DNA from: Nymphaea colorata
Lineage: Eukaryota; Streptophyta; Magnoliopsida; Nymphaeales; Nymphaeaceae
Direction: 5' to 3'
NCBI RefSeq assembly: GCF_008831285.2
Contig: NC_045148.1
Location: 10,297,001 to 10,361,000 of the forward strand
DNA length: 64,000 bases
A program made the position numbers and the translations under genes. Below the pieces are notes generated by a model. That model did no database searches. It saw only the letters and a list, made by a program, of their open reading frames with translations, and was not told the origin of the DNA. This document shows positions 23,761 to 35,800 of this stretch, piece after piece (position 1 is the stretch's first letter; every line of letters starts with the position of its first letter).

Positions 23761-25124
23761 CACCCAAGGAGTTGACGTTCATGAAAATTGAGCCAGGGAT
23801 TGGCCTTCTACGAGTTAGTGCCGACCCCAACCAGCTACACCAAAACCAGATGTGCCATGGATCCAAGATTCACTAATTTGAGAACAAAAAAGGCAATCTA
23901 ATTTCATTTTATGTGATAAGTGAGGGCCTCCATGACCTTTAAGTATCTGGCGGAGCCACATATAAGCTGGTGTGGGCAGTTACCACCAGCTTCTCAAATT
24001 TCTTTCATTTTTACATGAAAATCATTTAATATTTACTTTGTTATACATGTAAGTGTCTCTTCAATGAACAAACAAGCTCAAATGTAAGGATATAACAAGG
24101 AAAAAATTACAATGAACCTTATAACCTTTACTTCCCTTCAGGCTTGCATTGGAATAAGTTTTTAACTTTTCAAACAGGCACTTGGAGAGCTGGTATTATG
24201 GCCCTTAACGTGTTATAAGTTGGAAATGATTAAAATGCCCATGTAGGTTAGAGGCAAAAAATGATATATTAAAAAAAAATATCTCTACGAAATGATGAAA
24301 ATGCCCCTCAAGTAATATCGCCTCTTGCCGGCCGTATTTTTATTTTTATATTTTTATATGTAATGTCAGCGAAGACTTACGAGGACAAATAAGTAACTTA
24401 TGTGTTTTTAAATAGTTTTTAAAAGAAGCGGCTGTTTTATAAATTTGGTGAAATAGTCATGTGATTCCTTGATGTGTTTGAAAAGTTAACGCCTATTTCT
24501 TTATTCACCCATTGCTTAGGCTGCTCTTTCTAAGTTTTTCTATAATGGAAAAACACTTTAAGCCGAGATTTCTTTCTTTCAACTGCTTGGTTCCAATATA
24601 ATCTAGACGTTTAAATAAAAACTAAAATTTAAGCATTTATTTGTTATTCCATTAAAAATTGAACGTGTTTTATAAAATTTTCATTATATAATCTGCCAAT
24701 TATTGCAAAAATATTGTCCCAGTAACAGAGAAACCATTGAGAAATGAAGCCGATTAGTATGATTAGCAAGAGTTATAGTTGTCCTTCTAAGAGTGTAAAT
24801 TTTCGAAGTAGAAGATTTATAGGGAGGCTTCGCCTATCCCAGATATCATACTGAAGTTGGGGATATTTTAGTATTTGGATTTGGTTTGGACATCTTGTTA
24901 TTTCTGCTTTTGTGAGGTGCGATCTCTGCTTTGGACTTGCAGTCCCCTGCAATTCGTTCTCCAAGACGGCCCTCATCCAAGTGCGCTTCCTTCTTCTTCA
25001 TCTTCTTCTTGTCTGAGAGAATGGCTCCCCATTAACCCTCTTCCTCTTCTTTACCAAAGTCCGTCCTACAACATTTCCTTCTTCGGGCGGAAAGATAACT
25101 CTCCGCCTCTCGTTGCTCGAGGCG

Positions 25125-28100
25125 ATGGCGATGGTGGAAAAAGTCCAACAGGTCTTCTGTGTCGGAACCGCAGACACCAAGTTGGACGAGCTCCAATTCC
25201 TTGCAAATTGTGTCCAGTCCTGCTTGCAGAAGTTCGTTCTTGGCTCTTCGTTACAGGTACCTTTCAGCATGTTCATCGATATCCCGATGCATTTTCTCTT
25301 TGAATTGTATCGTGGTTGCTGGTAGCTCTTCTTTTGGTTAGTTGCTTGGACATGAGTTCAAGATCTATTTATTGGTTCAGACGGTTTATTTTAGACAGAG
25401 TTGAGGTTGACTGTTCGTGCTTCCTCCTCCAAAATTATGCTTTTGTTTCAGAATGCATTGTGCACGCGAGATCGCCAAGATTCTGGGAGATGCCACAGTT
25501 TGGTTCTACCAATGGGCATTCTACTGAACATTTAGGATAAATGGAATTCTTGGTCAATTAGTGAACCATTCTAATTGGCATTCTCATACTTGATGTCTCT
25601 CTGACTTACTGCAATACTTGGCCTAAAGCACCATCGGTCCAACACTATATATTGATCCTTAATGGCCTAATGGCTCTGAATTTTTCTGGTTGCTGATTCT
25701 GGAGACTCATTTTGTGGAGCTTGTTCATGGGACATTCTCATTAGGACTGGTTATCCACAATTTCATGGCTGTGAAAGCTCATGACACTTGGAGCTAACCT
25801 GCGGAAACATATATTATAAACTAGCGTGGGAATTGTTTTTGTTTGCTATCTTTACTGTTCCTTGGTCTTCTTCGCTTGTCCTATGTGTTATTCGTACATA
25901 AGCTCCTATAGTTTTTAATGAAAATTTTATTCAGATATATTTTTCATCTTTCTCTCTTGTGCATTTTCTGCTGAAGCAGGTTAAGTTCTTTTCATAGTTC
26001 TATATCATCAAATACAAGCATTGTCTTGATTTCTTGTTTTTGCATGTTTACTATGCGTTTCTGCATCAACATTACAGGTGGAAGTAACTGTTGTTGATGT
26101 CTCCACCAATAACGAAGAACTTACAAGCATGGAAAACTTCTCCTTTGTGCGGAGAAGGGATGTTCTTCTCTGTTCTACTGGCACTGAAAACTCATCGACT
26201 CAACTTCCTAGTGACAGAGCTAAAGCAATTTGCTTGATGAGCAGGGCAGTTCAGTGCTTCCTTAAAAGGGCTTATGATGATGGAGTTCTTGCTGGAGTTA
26301 TCGGTCTTGGTGGAAGTGGTGGGACATCCCTGCTTGCTCCTCCTCTGCAAACACTTCCCCTGGGGGTGCCAAAGCTCCTTGTGTCAACTGTTGCTAGTGG
26401 TCATACGGAACCTTATATTGGCACTTCTGACTTAGTATTGTTGCCATCAGTTGTCGACATTTGTGGGCTTAATCATGTAAGCAGGGTTGTTCTATCTAAT
26501 GCGGGGGCTGCTGCTGCTGGGATGATTGTTGGAAGGTTATCACAGATAGGAGTTTCTGACTATACAAGTGTAAAGAAAACAGTTGCTATGACCATGTTTG
26601 GAGTTACAACTCCATGTGTAAGTGCAGTGAAAGAGAGGTTGGTGAGAGATGGTTATGAGCCGCTTGTGTTTCATGCTACTGGGGTTGGTGGTAAGGCCAT
26701 GGAAGAGCTTATCAGAGGTGGTTTCATACAGGTTTTGAAGCTTCCAGTATTTTATTTATCCATGCACTCATGAAACTTATCCATTTTCTGCTCAAATAGG
26801 ATAACATGCTATTGTTCATGTGGAGAACCAATATTAACAAAGAACATGACTATTCTTAGGTCAGTTGAGATGTTCTCATGTTGCAAATGACTGTGTCCTG
26901 AAGAATAGCTGCAAGGTCTGTACTCTGTACAGAGTTTTCTCAAAAATGTGGTTGTCCACAGAAACATCTTGGAAATCTCACATATTCTGAGAATGGAAAT
27001 TTTTATGAAAGAAAACATATGAAGCAATAGGTTTTAGAGTATTTTTGCTTGAAAAATGAAAAACGAAATTGTTATGAAAGTTCTTATCAATATAAAATAA
27101 TGAAGCAATTGAATTAAAAATTTTCAAAACCTCACATATTATGACAGTAATGTTATGGCACTATTTTGGCATCATATGTTAATGACTATATTCTGAAGAT
27201 AATGTGATCAGCACTAAATGAAAATAACATGGCAATATTTTGAATTATGAGTCAATTTGGTGCTTGTGGTCCTCTTATATAGTATACTTGGTTAAAGTTA
27301 AACGTATTTGTCTTATTGATGGTTGTGTCTGCACTTTGAGCAATGCTCGTCTTCATTGTCCTTCTGAAGATCACAGTAAACTAATATATACAGGCTGTTC
27401 ATACAGGCTGTTCTGGACATTACAACAACTGAAGTTGCTGATCACATCGTGGGTGGTGTGATGGCCTGTGATAGCTCAAGGTTTGATGCCATCATAGAGA
27501 AGAAAATACCATTGGTCCTCAGCATAGGAGCACTGGATATGGTGAATTTTGGCCCAAAAGTGACAATTCCTGCATGCTTTGATAAAAGAAAAATACACAT
27601 GCACAATGATCAGGTGTCTTTTCTAGTCTCCTCACTTGTTTACTCAATAACTGCTTGTGGTTCCAGAGTGTGATTGAGCTCTTGCACGACTTGGATTGTC
27701 TTAACGTTCAAAACTAGTGAACATATCTCATGCTCCAACTCAAGGGCAATAATCTATTGCAGGTCTCACTCATGAGAACCACCCCAGAAGAGAATAAAAG
27801 GTTTGCTAGATTTATTGCTGATAAACTAAATAAAGCAACATCAAATGTCCGTGTTGTGCTTCCCTGGAAGGGTGTATCTGCATTGGATGCTCCTGGAAAG
27901 CCTTTTTATGACCCAGATGCCACTAGCGCTCTTATACACGAGTTAGAGAGGCTCATTGAAAAAACTGAACATCGCCAGGTTAGTATGTGCGGCATAAATA
28001 GGTAGCCAATAACTTGCAAATGTTTCCCCTTGGACTTTCTTATCATGTGGTGATTTAGACATTATTGATTGGCAAAACTTGCATAAAATCATATACTCCA

Positions 28101-30748
28101 TTTGCTTTTACAGGTAAAGGTATTACCTTATCATATAAATGAACCTGAGTTTGCAGATGCACTTGTAAATTGCTTCTTGGAGATCAGTCCTGAAATTCAA
28201 AGTAATGCACGTTCCTGTTCTGCTCAAATTTCTGATGAGATCCTTGACAAAGAGGTTGATACACGTGAATACAAGCCAAAACATTCAACTTTTACATACA
28301 GTCCAGTTGACTTTCCTGATGCAAAACCAGGTTCGAATGAATCCTGCTTGGATATGTATCTTCCTTCCTTGTTCTGTTTTCATCTAATTTGGCGTAAAGT
28401 AGTAGGAAAGAAATTGTTTTTTGGTGCTTTTTCAGTACCATAAATTATATGTTTCTTCTTTTAAAGTTGGATGCGAAACTTGTCATGCATAGTTAAATAT
28501 GTGCAGAATATATAAGTGGCTATGCATCTCTTTTTATGTGTCCGTCTCTTTTTTGTTGTTCTTTGACTCATGGAAAATATGAAACTAAGAAACTACTAGG
28601 AGATGATAGTCACTATTAAAATTTTGTACTTTTTTAAGGTAATGGAGGTTCTGCCGTTTTGTATTTACATCTGTATTTGACATGAATGAACCATGCATTC
28701 TACATCAGACTTGTATCTGTGAGGTTTCTCTGCAAACGTAATTGCACAGATGTGACCTGTGGGGTCCAAAAACCTAGTAGATATTCAAAGTCATGTTTTT
28801 TCCAGCATACAGGTTGGGCTCCATAAGCCAGAGGTCAGATTTTCTCTTTTTTGACTTTTACATCCTTATAAAATCTGGTCCATATATAGGAGAACTTTTA
28901 GCCAAAATCATCTGAAGCATTTTGGAAATGGAAGGGCATTATTTTTGTACACCACCAATCTTCAAGTCTATGATGTACGCATACACATAAATATGCAAAT
29001 TTATGTGTGTGTCCATGTCTGTATGCATGATATATATTTGCATATATATATATTATATACATATGAGTGCACACATATACATGTTATGTGCATATTATAT
29101 AGGTTATACGTATGTATTCTTTATGTACCTATATCCTTGTACCTTAAATATTTAGTGTAATTGTTGCTTGTACATTTGTGCAGAAACTCTGCGAAAGACA
29201 CAAATGATGTTGCAACAATTGAAGATGCAGATCAGCAAAGGGCTGCCAATAATAGGTGCAGGAGCTGGGACCGGAATATCTGCAAAGTTTGAAGAAGTAG
29301 GGGGAGTAGATCTAATAGTAATATATAATTCAGGACGGTTTCGAATGGCAGGACGGGGTTCCTTGGCAGGCCTGTTACCCTTTGCAGATGCTAATGCTGT
29401 GGTGCTTGATATGGCTAACGAAGTTTTGCCAGTAAGTTTCATTTAAGTCAAGTTTACTTGAGAGAAAAACTGCAACAATCTCACGCAATGACCATTGATG
29501 GTTTCTGTACTTTGAATTTATAGTAAATCTAGAGTTGGTTGTTTGTGGACATGTATGTATGGACATAAATAGTCTAGGATGCGTACATGCAATTATGTCA
29601 AACCATAATTTTGTCTTATGGTGATTGCTAGGTGGTGAAAAAGGTGCCTGTTCTTGCTGGAGTATGTGGGACAGATCCTTTTCGTCGAATGGACTACTTC
29701 TTGCGGCAATTAGAAACAGTAGGGTTCTGTGGAGTTCAAAATTTTCCAACTGTTGGCCTCTTCGATGGCAACTTTCGTCAAAATATTGAAGAAACGGGAA
29801 TGGGTTATGGGTTAGTTATGGAAACTGTTGTATTCTTAATTTTCTTTTAAAATTGTTTGCCTGAATTGCTGATGATAAAAACTTTAAGTTATTTCTTCAT
29901 GCTTTATGGTACTAATGTTGTCATACTATTTACTTAGCTTGGAAGTGGAAATGATCAGAAAGGCACATAACTTTGGACTCTTGACAACCCCATATGCTTT
30001 CAAACCTGAAGAAGCAGTAGCCATGGCAAAAGCTGGAGCTGACATTATTGTTGCACATATGGGACTCACTACATCAGGATCTATAGGTGCCAAAACTGCT
30101 GTTAGCTTAGAGGAAAGTGTGGCCCTTGTGCAGGAAATTGCAGATGCTGCCAAACAGATCAACCCACATGTTATCATTCTGTGCCATGGAGGTAACCTTT
30201 TCTTGGCATCATGTTTTCTTTCTCCACGAGATGACATGCATGACACAAAAGAAAGGGGTTCATACAACTGAAAGTGTTTCATCATCTTTGAAGTTGCATT
30301 CTAAAGGTTTACCACATGGATTTTCTTTTCTTTACCCAAGAAGAAATGGGTAAATATATTTTGGCAGTCTAGTAGCTTTACCATATTATTTAGATGAGTA
30401 AAATAATTATCTCAGACAATGAGTGAAAATGTGAAAAGGGGTGACATTTTCTTAACACGTTTTGTGAAATTTTGGTTGTTTGAATCGTATGCAGTTGTCT
30501 TGTCAACACTGAAAGAATCATTGTTTAGTGAAATTATCATGTTTGTGTGCCAAATATGCTTGTTTTATTTTCTTATTTCTGAATCATTTTATGCAGGCCC
30601 AATCTCTGGCCCAGCAGAAGCAGAATTTGTGTTAAAGAATACCAAGGGGGTCCATGGATTTTATGGTGCATCGAGCATGGAGAGACTGCCTGTTGAACAA
30701 GCTATTACAAGGACGATCAAGCAATACAAATCTATTTCCTTGGAATAA
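25125..30748 (+). CDS. TM-1: Tm-1-like protein: UPF0261 domain fused to a TIM-barrel domain
   Basis: Nine exons: 25125-25256, 26078-26731, 27407-27613, 27763-27978, 28114-28330, 29184-29431, 29632-29810, 29938-30191, 30597-30748. All phases agree and give 752 residues, close to tomato Tm-1. ATG 25125 ([14 protein letters not shown]) is the first in frame; the TTG-initiated extension upstream is not needed. The N-terminal half (about 5-415) is the UPF0261 domain with [10 protein letters not shown]. The C-terminal half (about 475-750) is a TIM-barrel with [27 protein letters not shown] and [12 protein letters not shown]. In tomato, Tm-1 binds tobamovirus replication proteins and blocks RNA replication; most plants carry homologues whose cellular role is unclear. 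Antiviral activity here is not implied. Confidence 0.93.
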
Positions 30749-32826
30749 TTTTTTTTTTTTTCAGAGCACCAGCAGTGAATAACATACCTGGACGGATAAA
30801 GGATGGCAAGTCGAGTTTAATTAGGACCAATAATTGAAGGAAAGAAGAAAAGGAATTGCAATGCAGAAGGTGAGGAAAACTGCCAAGAAACTGTGAAATA
30901 AGTCAGGGATCCCAACGCATAGCCTTTAGTTGGCTTTCTCCATATCTTGGAAACCTGAATAGTTGAAGTTATCAGATAAGGTTCACTGCAGCTATCTGTA
31001 TTAGCGCGGTCCATTGAAGCTCTGCATGCTTCTTGTCATCCTTTAAAAAGTACTTGAACTTCAAACAGTTCAACATTAAAAAGAAACAAAAGTTACGTTG
31101 GACTGCTATATCTATTTTCATTAATAACATTTTTTTGTCTGTATCCAAAATATGATGTATGTTAACCTCTTTTTTTATCTATCCCGGCTGAAACCTGATG
31201 GTAGATTCGCGTTTCTTCTTTGACCCAAGTTAGATTTCATAAAACTGAAACCAATGGAGGTGAGAGGTTGACTTTTATACACGTGCATACCTCGTTATGC
31301 TAGGGTAAATATTTGATGGCTGTGAACGCTCCTGCTAAACCACTATATTTGTATGGGGCAAATTTTCGCTCTGTAGGGCCGGCAGTATTTGTATTGGCAC
31401 CATAACACTTTGCTGACCGACAAGGCATTTAGGCTGGTATGCACTTGGTATGTCTCTGATACTGAGAACAGTGGTAAGGATTCAATTCTGAATGGCATGA
31501 CTATCTTGTGTCACGTTTGGCATGTTCCATGTACTATTTTCATTGGTCGTTAGGACTCAAGAAACCATCCTTTTTCTTATTTTCCTTATTCTATGTGTGA
31601 GAGAGAGATGAGAGAGAGAGAGTCACGTGAAACGGTGAAAGGATCGAAAGCAAAGAATTGGCTGATAATGAAGATGATAATCAATACAGAAATTTAACTC
31701 TTGGTACTACATCCCCAGTTTCACAAAGCCAAAGAACCCTAAGGGGCTTTGGCAAGGGAAATAGTAATATCTTATTCTATGCAAGGACGAAGCTAAAAAT
31801 TTGTCATTAAGAGAATCGAATTATCGTTTCAAAAGTTTGTTAGGAGCCAAAATATAATTTTTCAAAAATTTTACATAAGGGCTATTTTCCTTTTTACATG
31901 TGATTTTTTTTTTTTTTTTGGAAATTTGAAGCGGCCCCATGGCCTCTGCAGGGCCCTAGCTCCACCTGTGATTCTGTGTATAAAATAAAACAATATAAAA
32001 ATTTCATGTATCTGCCTCAGTCTTTAAGACATGTATGTGAAACAGTATGCTACTATTCCTATATACTGACAACTTTGGATTTTCTTCCTAGACACGAACT
32101 GAAGCTGACAACAAGAGCATATAGAAACCTCAAATCTGGAGGATTGACCAAATTTCGTGCACTTCATTTCCAGCAAGTGCCGAATCAACAGGAATCAGTC
32201 ACCGGTTCGGGCTCGAATTCAGCATGAGTCAGGCCCATCTTGCGTTCTAGTTTCTATTTGCTGATTCTTTTGTTTAGTGTGCTACTTAAAAAAAAAAATT
32301 CCAAGCTAGTAGTTAAAAACAGTTCCAATTTAATTCTACAACGCAATCTTCCTCTAATACCTTCCTAGTGCCGATTCGATTCAAAAACCAATTTTATCTT
32401 ATGTAGGTCCAAAATTCCACCTCACCATTAAAAAATTATGCTACAAACTCGTATTATTTTGAAAGCTTAAAACCAATCCTCGAAATACAAAAATCGCCAA
32501 CACACCAAGAAGATCTCCAAGATGATCTGTAGATTTTTCAACCTCCATGAACATTAAATTCACAACACATCTAGCCACAAGTCCTAAGAAAACTCATAAG
32601 TGGTCGTACATACAGAACCCCCCATTTTGCTGCCATATCATACAAGTGAAATAAATGGATCCAATAGGTAAGCTCACACGCTCACCCATGTAAACAGAGC
32701 AAAGTGCACTCATCAAGGTGAATGTATACCATGCAAAGCCGTTTGTCTAAGTTGACAATCTCAAGCGATGCTTTGCAGGCCTGACCCGTAGAGGGGAGTG
32801 CAGTCATGAATGCAATGTACATCCAA
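30749..32826. other. Convergent spacer between Tm-1-like and SDR genes
   Basis: Contains both 3' untranslated regions, a GA-rich tract near 31597-31621 and a hAT-like MITE at 31782-31970. Short open frames here have no recognisable domain. Confidence 0.5.
31782..31970. mobile_element. hAT-like MITE with near-perfect target duplication
   Basis: Starts CAAGGACGAAGCTA; the reverse complement of its right end gives CAGGTGGAGCTAGGGC. The flanks are ATTCTATG (left, 31774-31781) and ATTCTGTG (right, 31971-31978), 7 of 8 matching. Interior blocks match the element at 23581. It is non-coding. Confidence 0.7.
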
Positions 32827-35800
32827 TTACCGAAGTTGATAACCTCTAGCAATACTTTCCAGACCAGACCTGTAATTTGGATGCAAAAGTTCCACTCCCA
32901 ACTCACTCTTCATCCGATTGTTGGACACCCTCTTCTCTTCAATAAGCTCGCCTGTCTGGGCATGTTGATTCAGTGTCTCCTGATCTACGGAAATACCGTC
33001 CAGCTTGTCTGGCCATCGTTGCATGACCAGGGAACGTGCATAGGAGAAAACCTCCGATCGTGGGGCCGGGTCATCATCAATAATATTGAAAACATTCCTG
33101 CAGTTCGCCAAAAGAATGGTTGGCATGAGCTCCACAGTTCTTGAGAAACAAAACCAGAAGCAGAAGGAAGCGGTCAATGAATGAAAAAGTTACTCCAGAG
33201 TAAACAAGTACCAAGTTGATGACTTGTTCATACTGGCTCTGATTGCCTGACACACATCAGCAACATGAATACGTGGTGGATAACGCCTGTGTTGTCGCCT
33301 TTGTTGATCTTTTGACAAAGGTCCTTGTTTGATTATGGTATCCAAAGCACTGAAAAGAAAGGATTTATTAAAACAGACTTTGAAATTTGAATTAACAAAG
33401 AAAGCACTCCAAGAGAAAGCTATACAAACTAAAAGAATCGTAGTTTGTCTTCAAATATACAAAAAAGGCCAGTGGGAATGGAACAAATATTATTGCCCGA
33501 GAATGTTAGAGTGATGATAAATATTTGACAGTTAACTGTTACCTTTGTGAACAGAAAAAATTATTCATGATTTGCAAGGGGTTAGTTAAATAAATAACAT
33601 AGCGACACTGCAGGGCCTTGAGACAAAGAAAGATTCTTGGACATAGTTCATTCACATCTTATTACTGAACATGATTAAATCCCAAAATAAGAAACAAGAT
33701 AGGTACTAAACCTTCTCCCAGGGCCATAGATGCCTCCAAGCCTTAACACATACACATGCACACCAAGATCACAACCTAAATTGATCCATGCATTCTCTGC
33801 TTCTAATCTTGCCACAGCCAGCTCATTCTCAGGCTTTGGAGGGGTACTGAACAAAATTGTGCATAGAAACAAGAGAGTCATGTATGGTCCGCTTATGACA
33901 GAGAAAGAGAAGCACGTCTTAATGTAAATAAGACTCACTCCTCGTCAACCCAATAACCACCATGATCTCCATATACACCTAACACATGCAATACATTCGT
34001 CAATGGAATTTTCAATAAGCATTCTTTTCTGTAACAAATGGTAAGCATTTTTTTTCTGTAACAAATGCAAACATGTTATGAATAGAGACTTCAGGAATCA
34101 GATGTAAGAGTGAAACAGATATAACAGATACATACTACTGCAACAAGGAAATCTTCAAGACACAAAACAGTCTGCAAAGGAGTCACCTTAATAATGTAGT
34201 CACATCATCATTATGATCAAGTAATTTAAAGTTAAACCTGGTTAGAAGATGTAGAAACACGAACCACAGAGAGAGAGAGTGGAGAACAAACACACAATCT
34301 ACGTGGAAAACCTCAGAGAGAGGTGAAAAACCACGGGGAGGCTCTGACCTAGGGGCACACCGCAACCCTAGGAGAGAGAAAATAATATTTCACTTAATTC
34401 AACACTAAACACAAGTGACAATATAAAGAGGGAGAGAGGAGAAGCTGCCTAGGGTACCGAGCCCACCTCGGTACCCGTGCCCCATAGAACCGGGTCCAGA
34501 TATGGACCCGGTTCCCATAACAACATATTCTAACACTCCCCCTCAAGCTTGGCATACATGTCAAACATGCCAAGCTTGCTAACATTCTTTTCAAATGAAG
34601 AAGTACAAAGCCCTTTAGTTAGGACGTCTGCAACTTGATCTTCAGACTTCATATATGGCAGAATCAGCTCCTTTGAGTCAATGCGTTCCCGGATAAAATG
34701 ACGGTCAATCTCCACATGTTTGGTCCTGTCATGTAGAACTGGATTATTGGCAAGATTAATCGCAGACTTGTTGTCACAGTACATCTTCATTTTATCTCCC
34801 AGTTCCACACCAATATCAGTCAAAAGAATCTTCAGCCACAGCATCTCTGTAACCCCCATTGCAACAGCCCTGTACTCAGCTTCAGCACTAGATCTCGAAC
34901 ATACTTCTTGCCTCTTACTTCTCCAAACAACTAGGTTACCTCCAAGAAAGATACAATACCCTGTAGTAGACCTCCTTGTGTCAGTACACCCTGCCCAATC
35001 TGCATCTGAGTAGCCCTCAATAGTAAGTTTGTCTTGTCGAGTATACAGCAGCCCTTTTCCTGGGTCATTCTTTAGATACCCCAACACTCGTTCTGCACTC
35101 TTCCAATGACAATCCGTGGGAGCATGCATAAATTGACTTAGCACATTTACCGCATACGTGATATCAGGGCGAGTTAGAGTAAGATAGATAAGCTTACCGA
35201 CTAGCCTCTGATATCGCCCTTTTCCTTCCTCATCCAGAGTGGTGCCCGTCTTGATACTCATCTTAGTTCCCGACTCCATAGGAGTAAGATAGGGCCTACA
35301 ACCAAGTTTACCTGTCTCCTTTAGTAAGTCAAGAGTGTACTTCCTTTGATTCATAACCAGCCCTGTCTCTGATCGAGCAATTTCTATCCCCAAAAAGTAT
35401 CTCAGCTTACCCAGATCCTTGAGGTCGAATTCTTTAGCTAATCTCTCTTTCATCTTTCTGTTTTCTTCTTCATCACTGCCCGTGACAATCATATCATCAA
35501 CGTAGATAAGGAGAAGACTCACCAGACCATCTCTCTGCTTTATGAATAGGGTATGATCTCCATTTCCTTGCTTGTACCCAGTGGACTTCATAACGATCCT
35601 TAGTCTCTCAAACCAAGCTCTAGGCGACTGCTTCAAGCCATACAAAGCTTTCTTGAGGTGACAACATTTTCCCTCTTGAACATACCCGGGAGGCATGCTC
35701 ATATAGACTTCTTCCTCCAGATGGCCGTTCAAGAACGCATTTTTAACATCAAGCTGGTCCATGCGCCACTTCTTGTGCACAGCAAGAGCAAGAATAACCC

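Larger units (their letters stand above)
16240..25124. other. 8.9-kb repeat-rich intergenic spacer, no supported gene
   Basis: Lies between the divergent AGPase and Tm-1-like genes, so it contains both promoters. Open frames here are short and overlap on both strands without recognisable domains. It holds dispersed family-A repeats (about 17975-18170 and 20105-20425), an inverted-repeat element (21190-21938), hAT-like MITEs (20881-21051, 22410-22608, 23581-23760), a possible further hAT-like end near 23950, and TA microsatellites (about 18796-18820 and 22904-22931). The CT-rich stretch at 24980-25110 is probably the 5' leader of the Tm-1-like gene. Confidence 0.5.
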
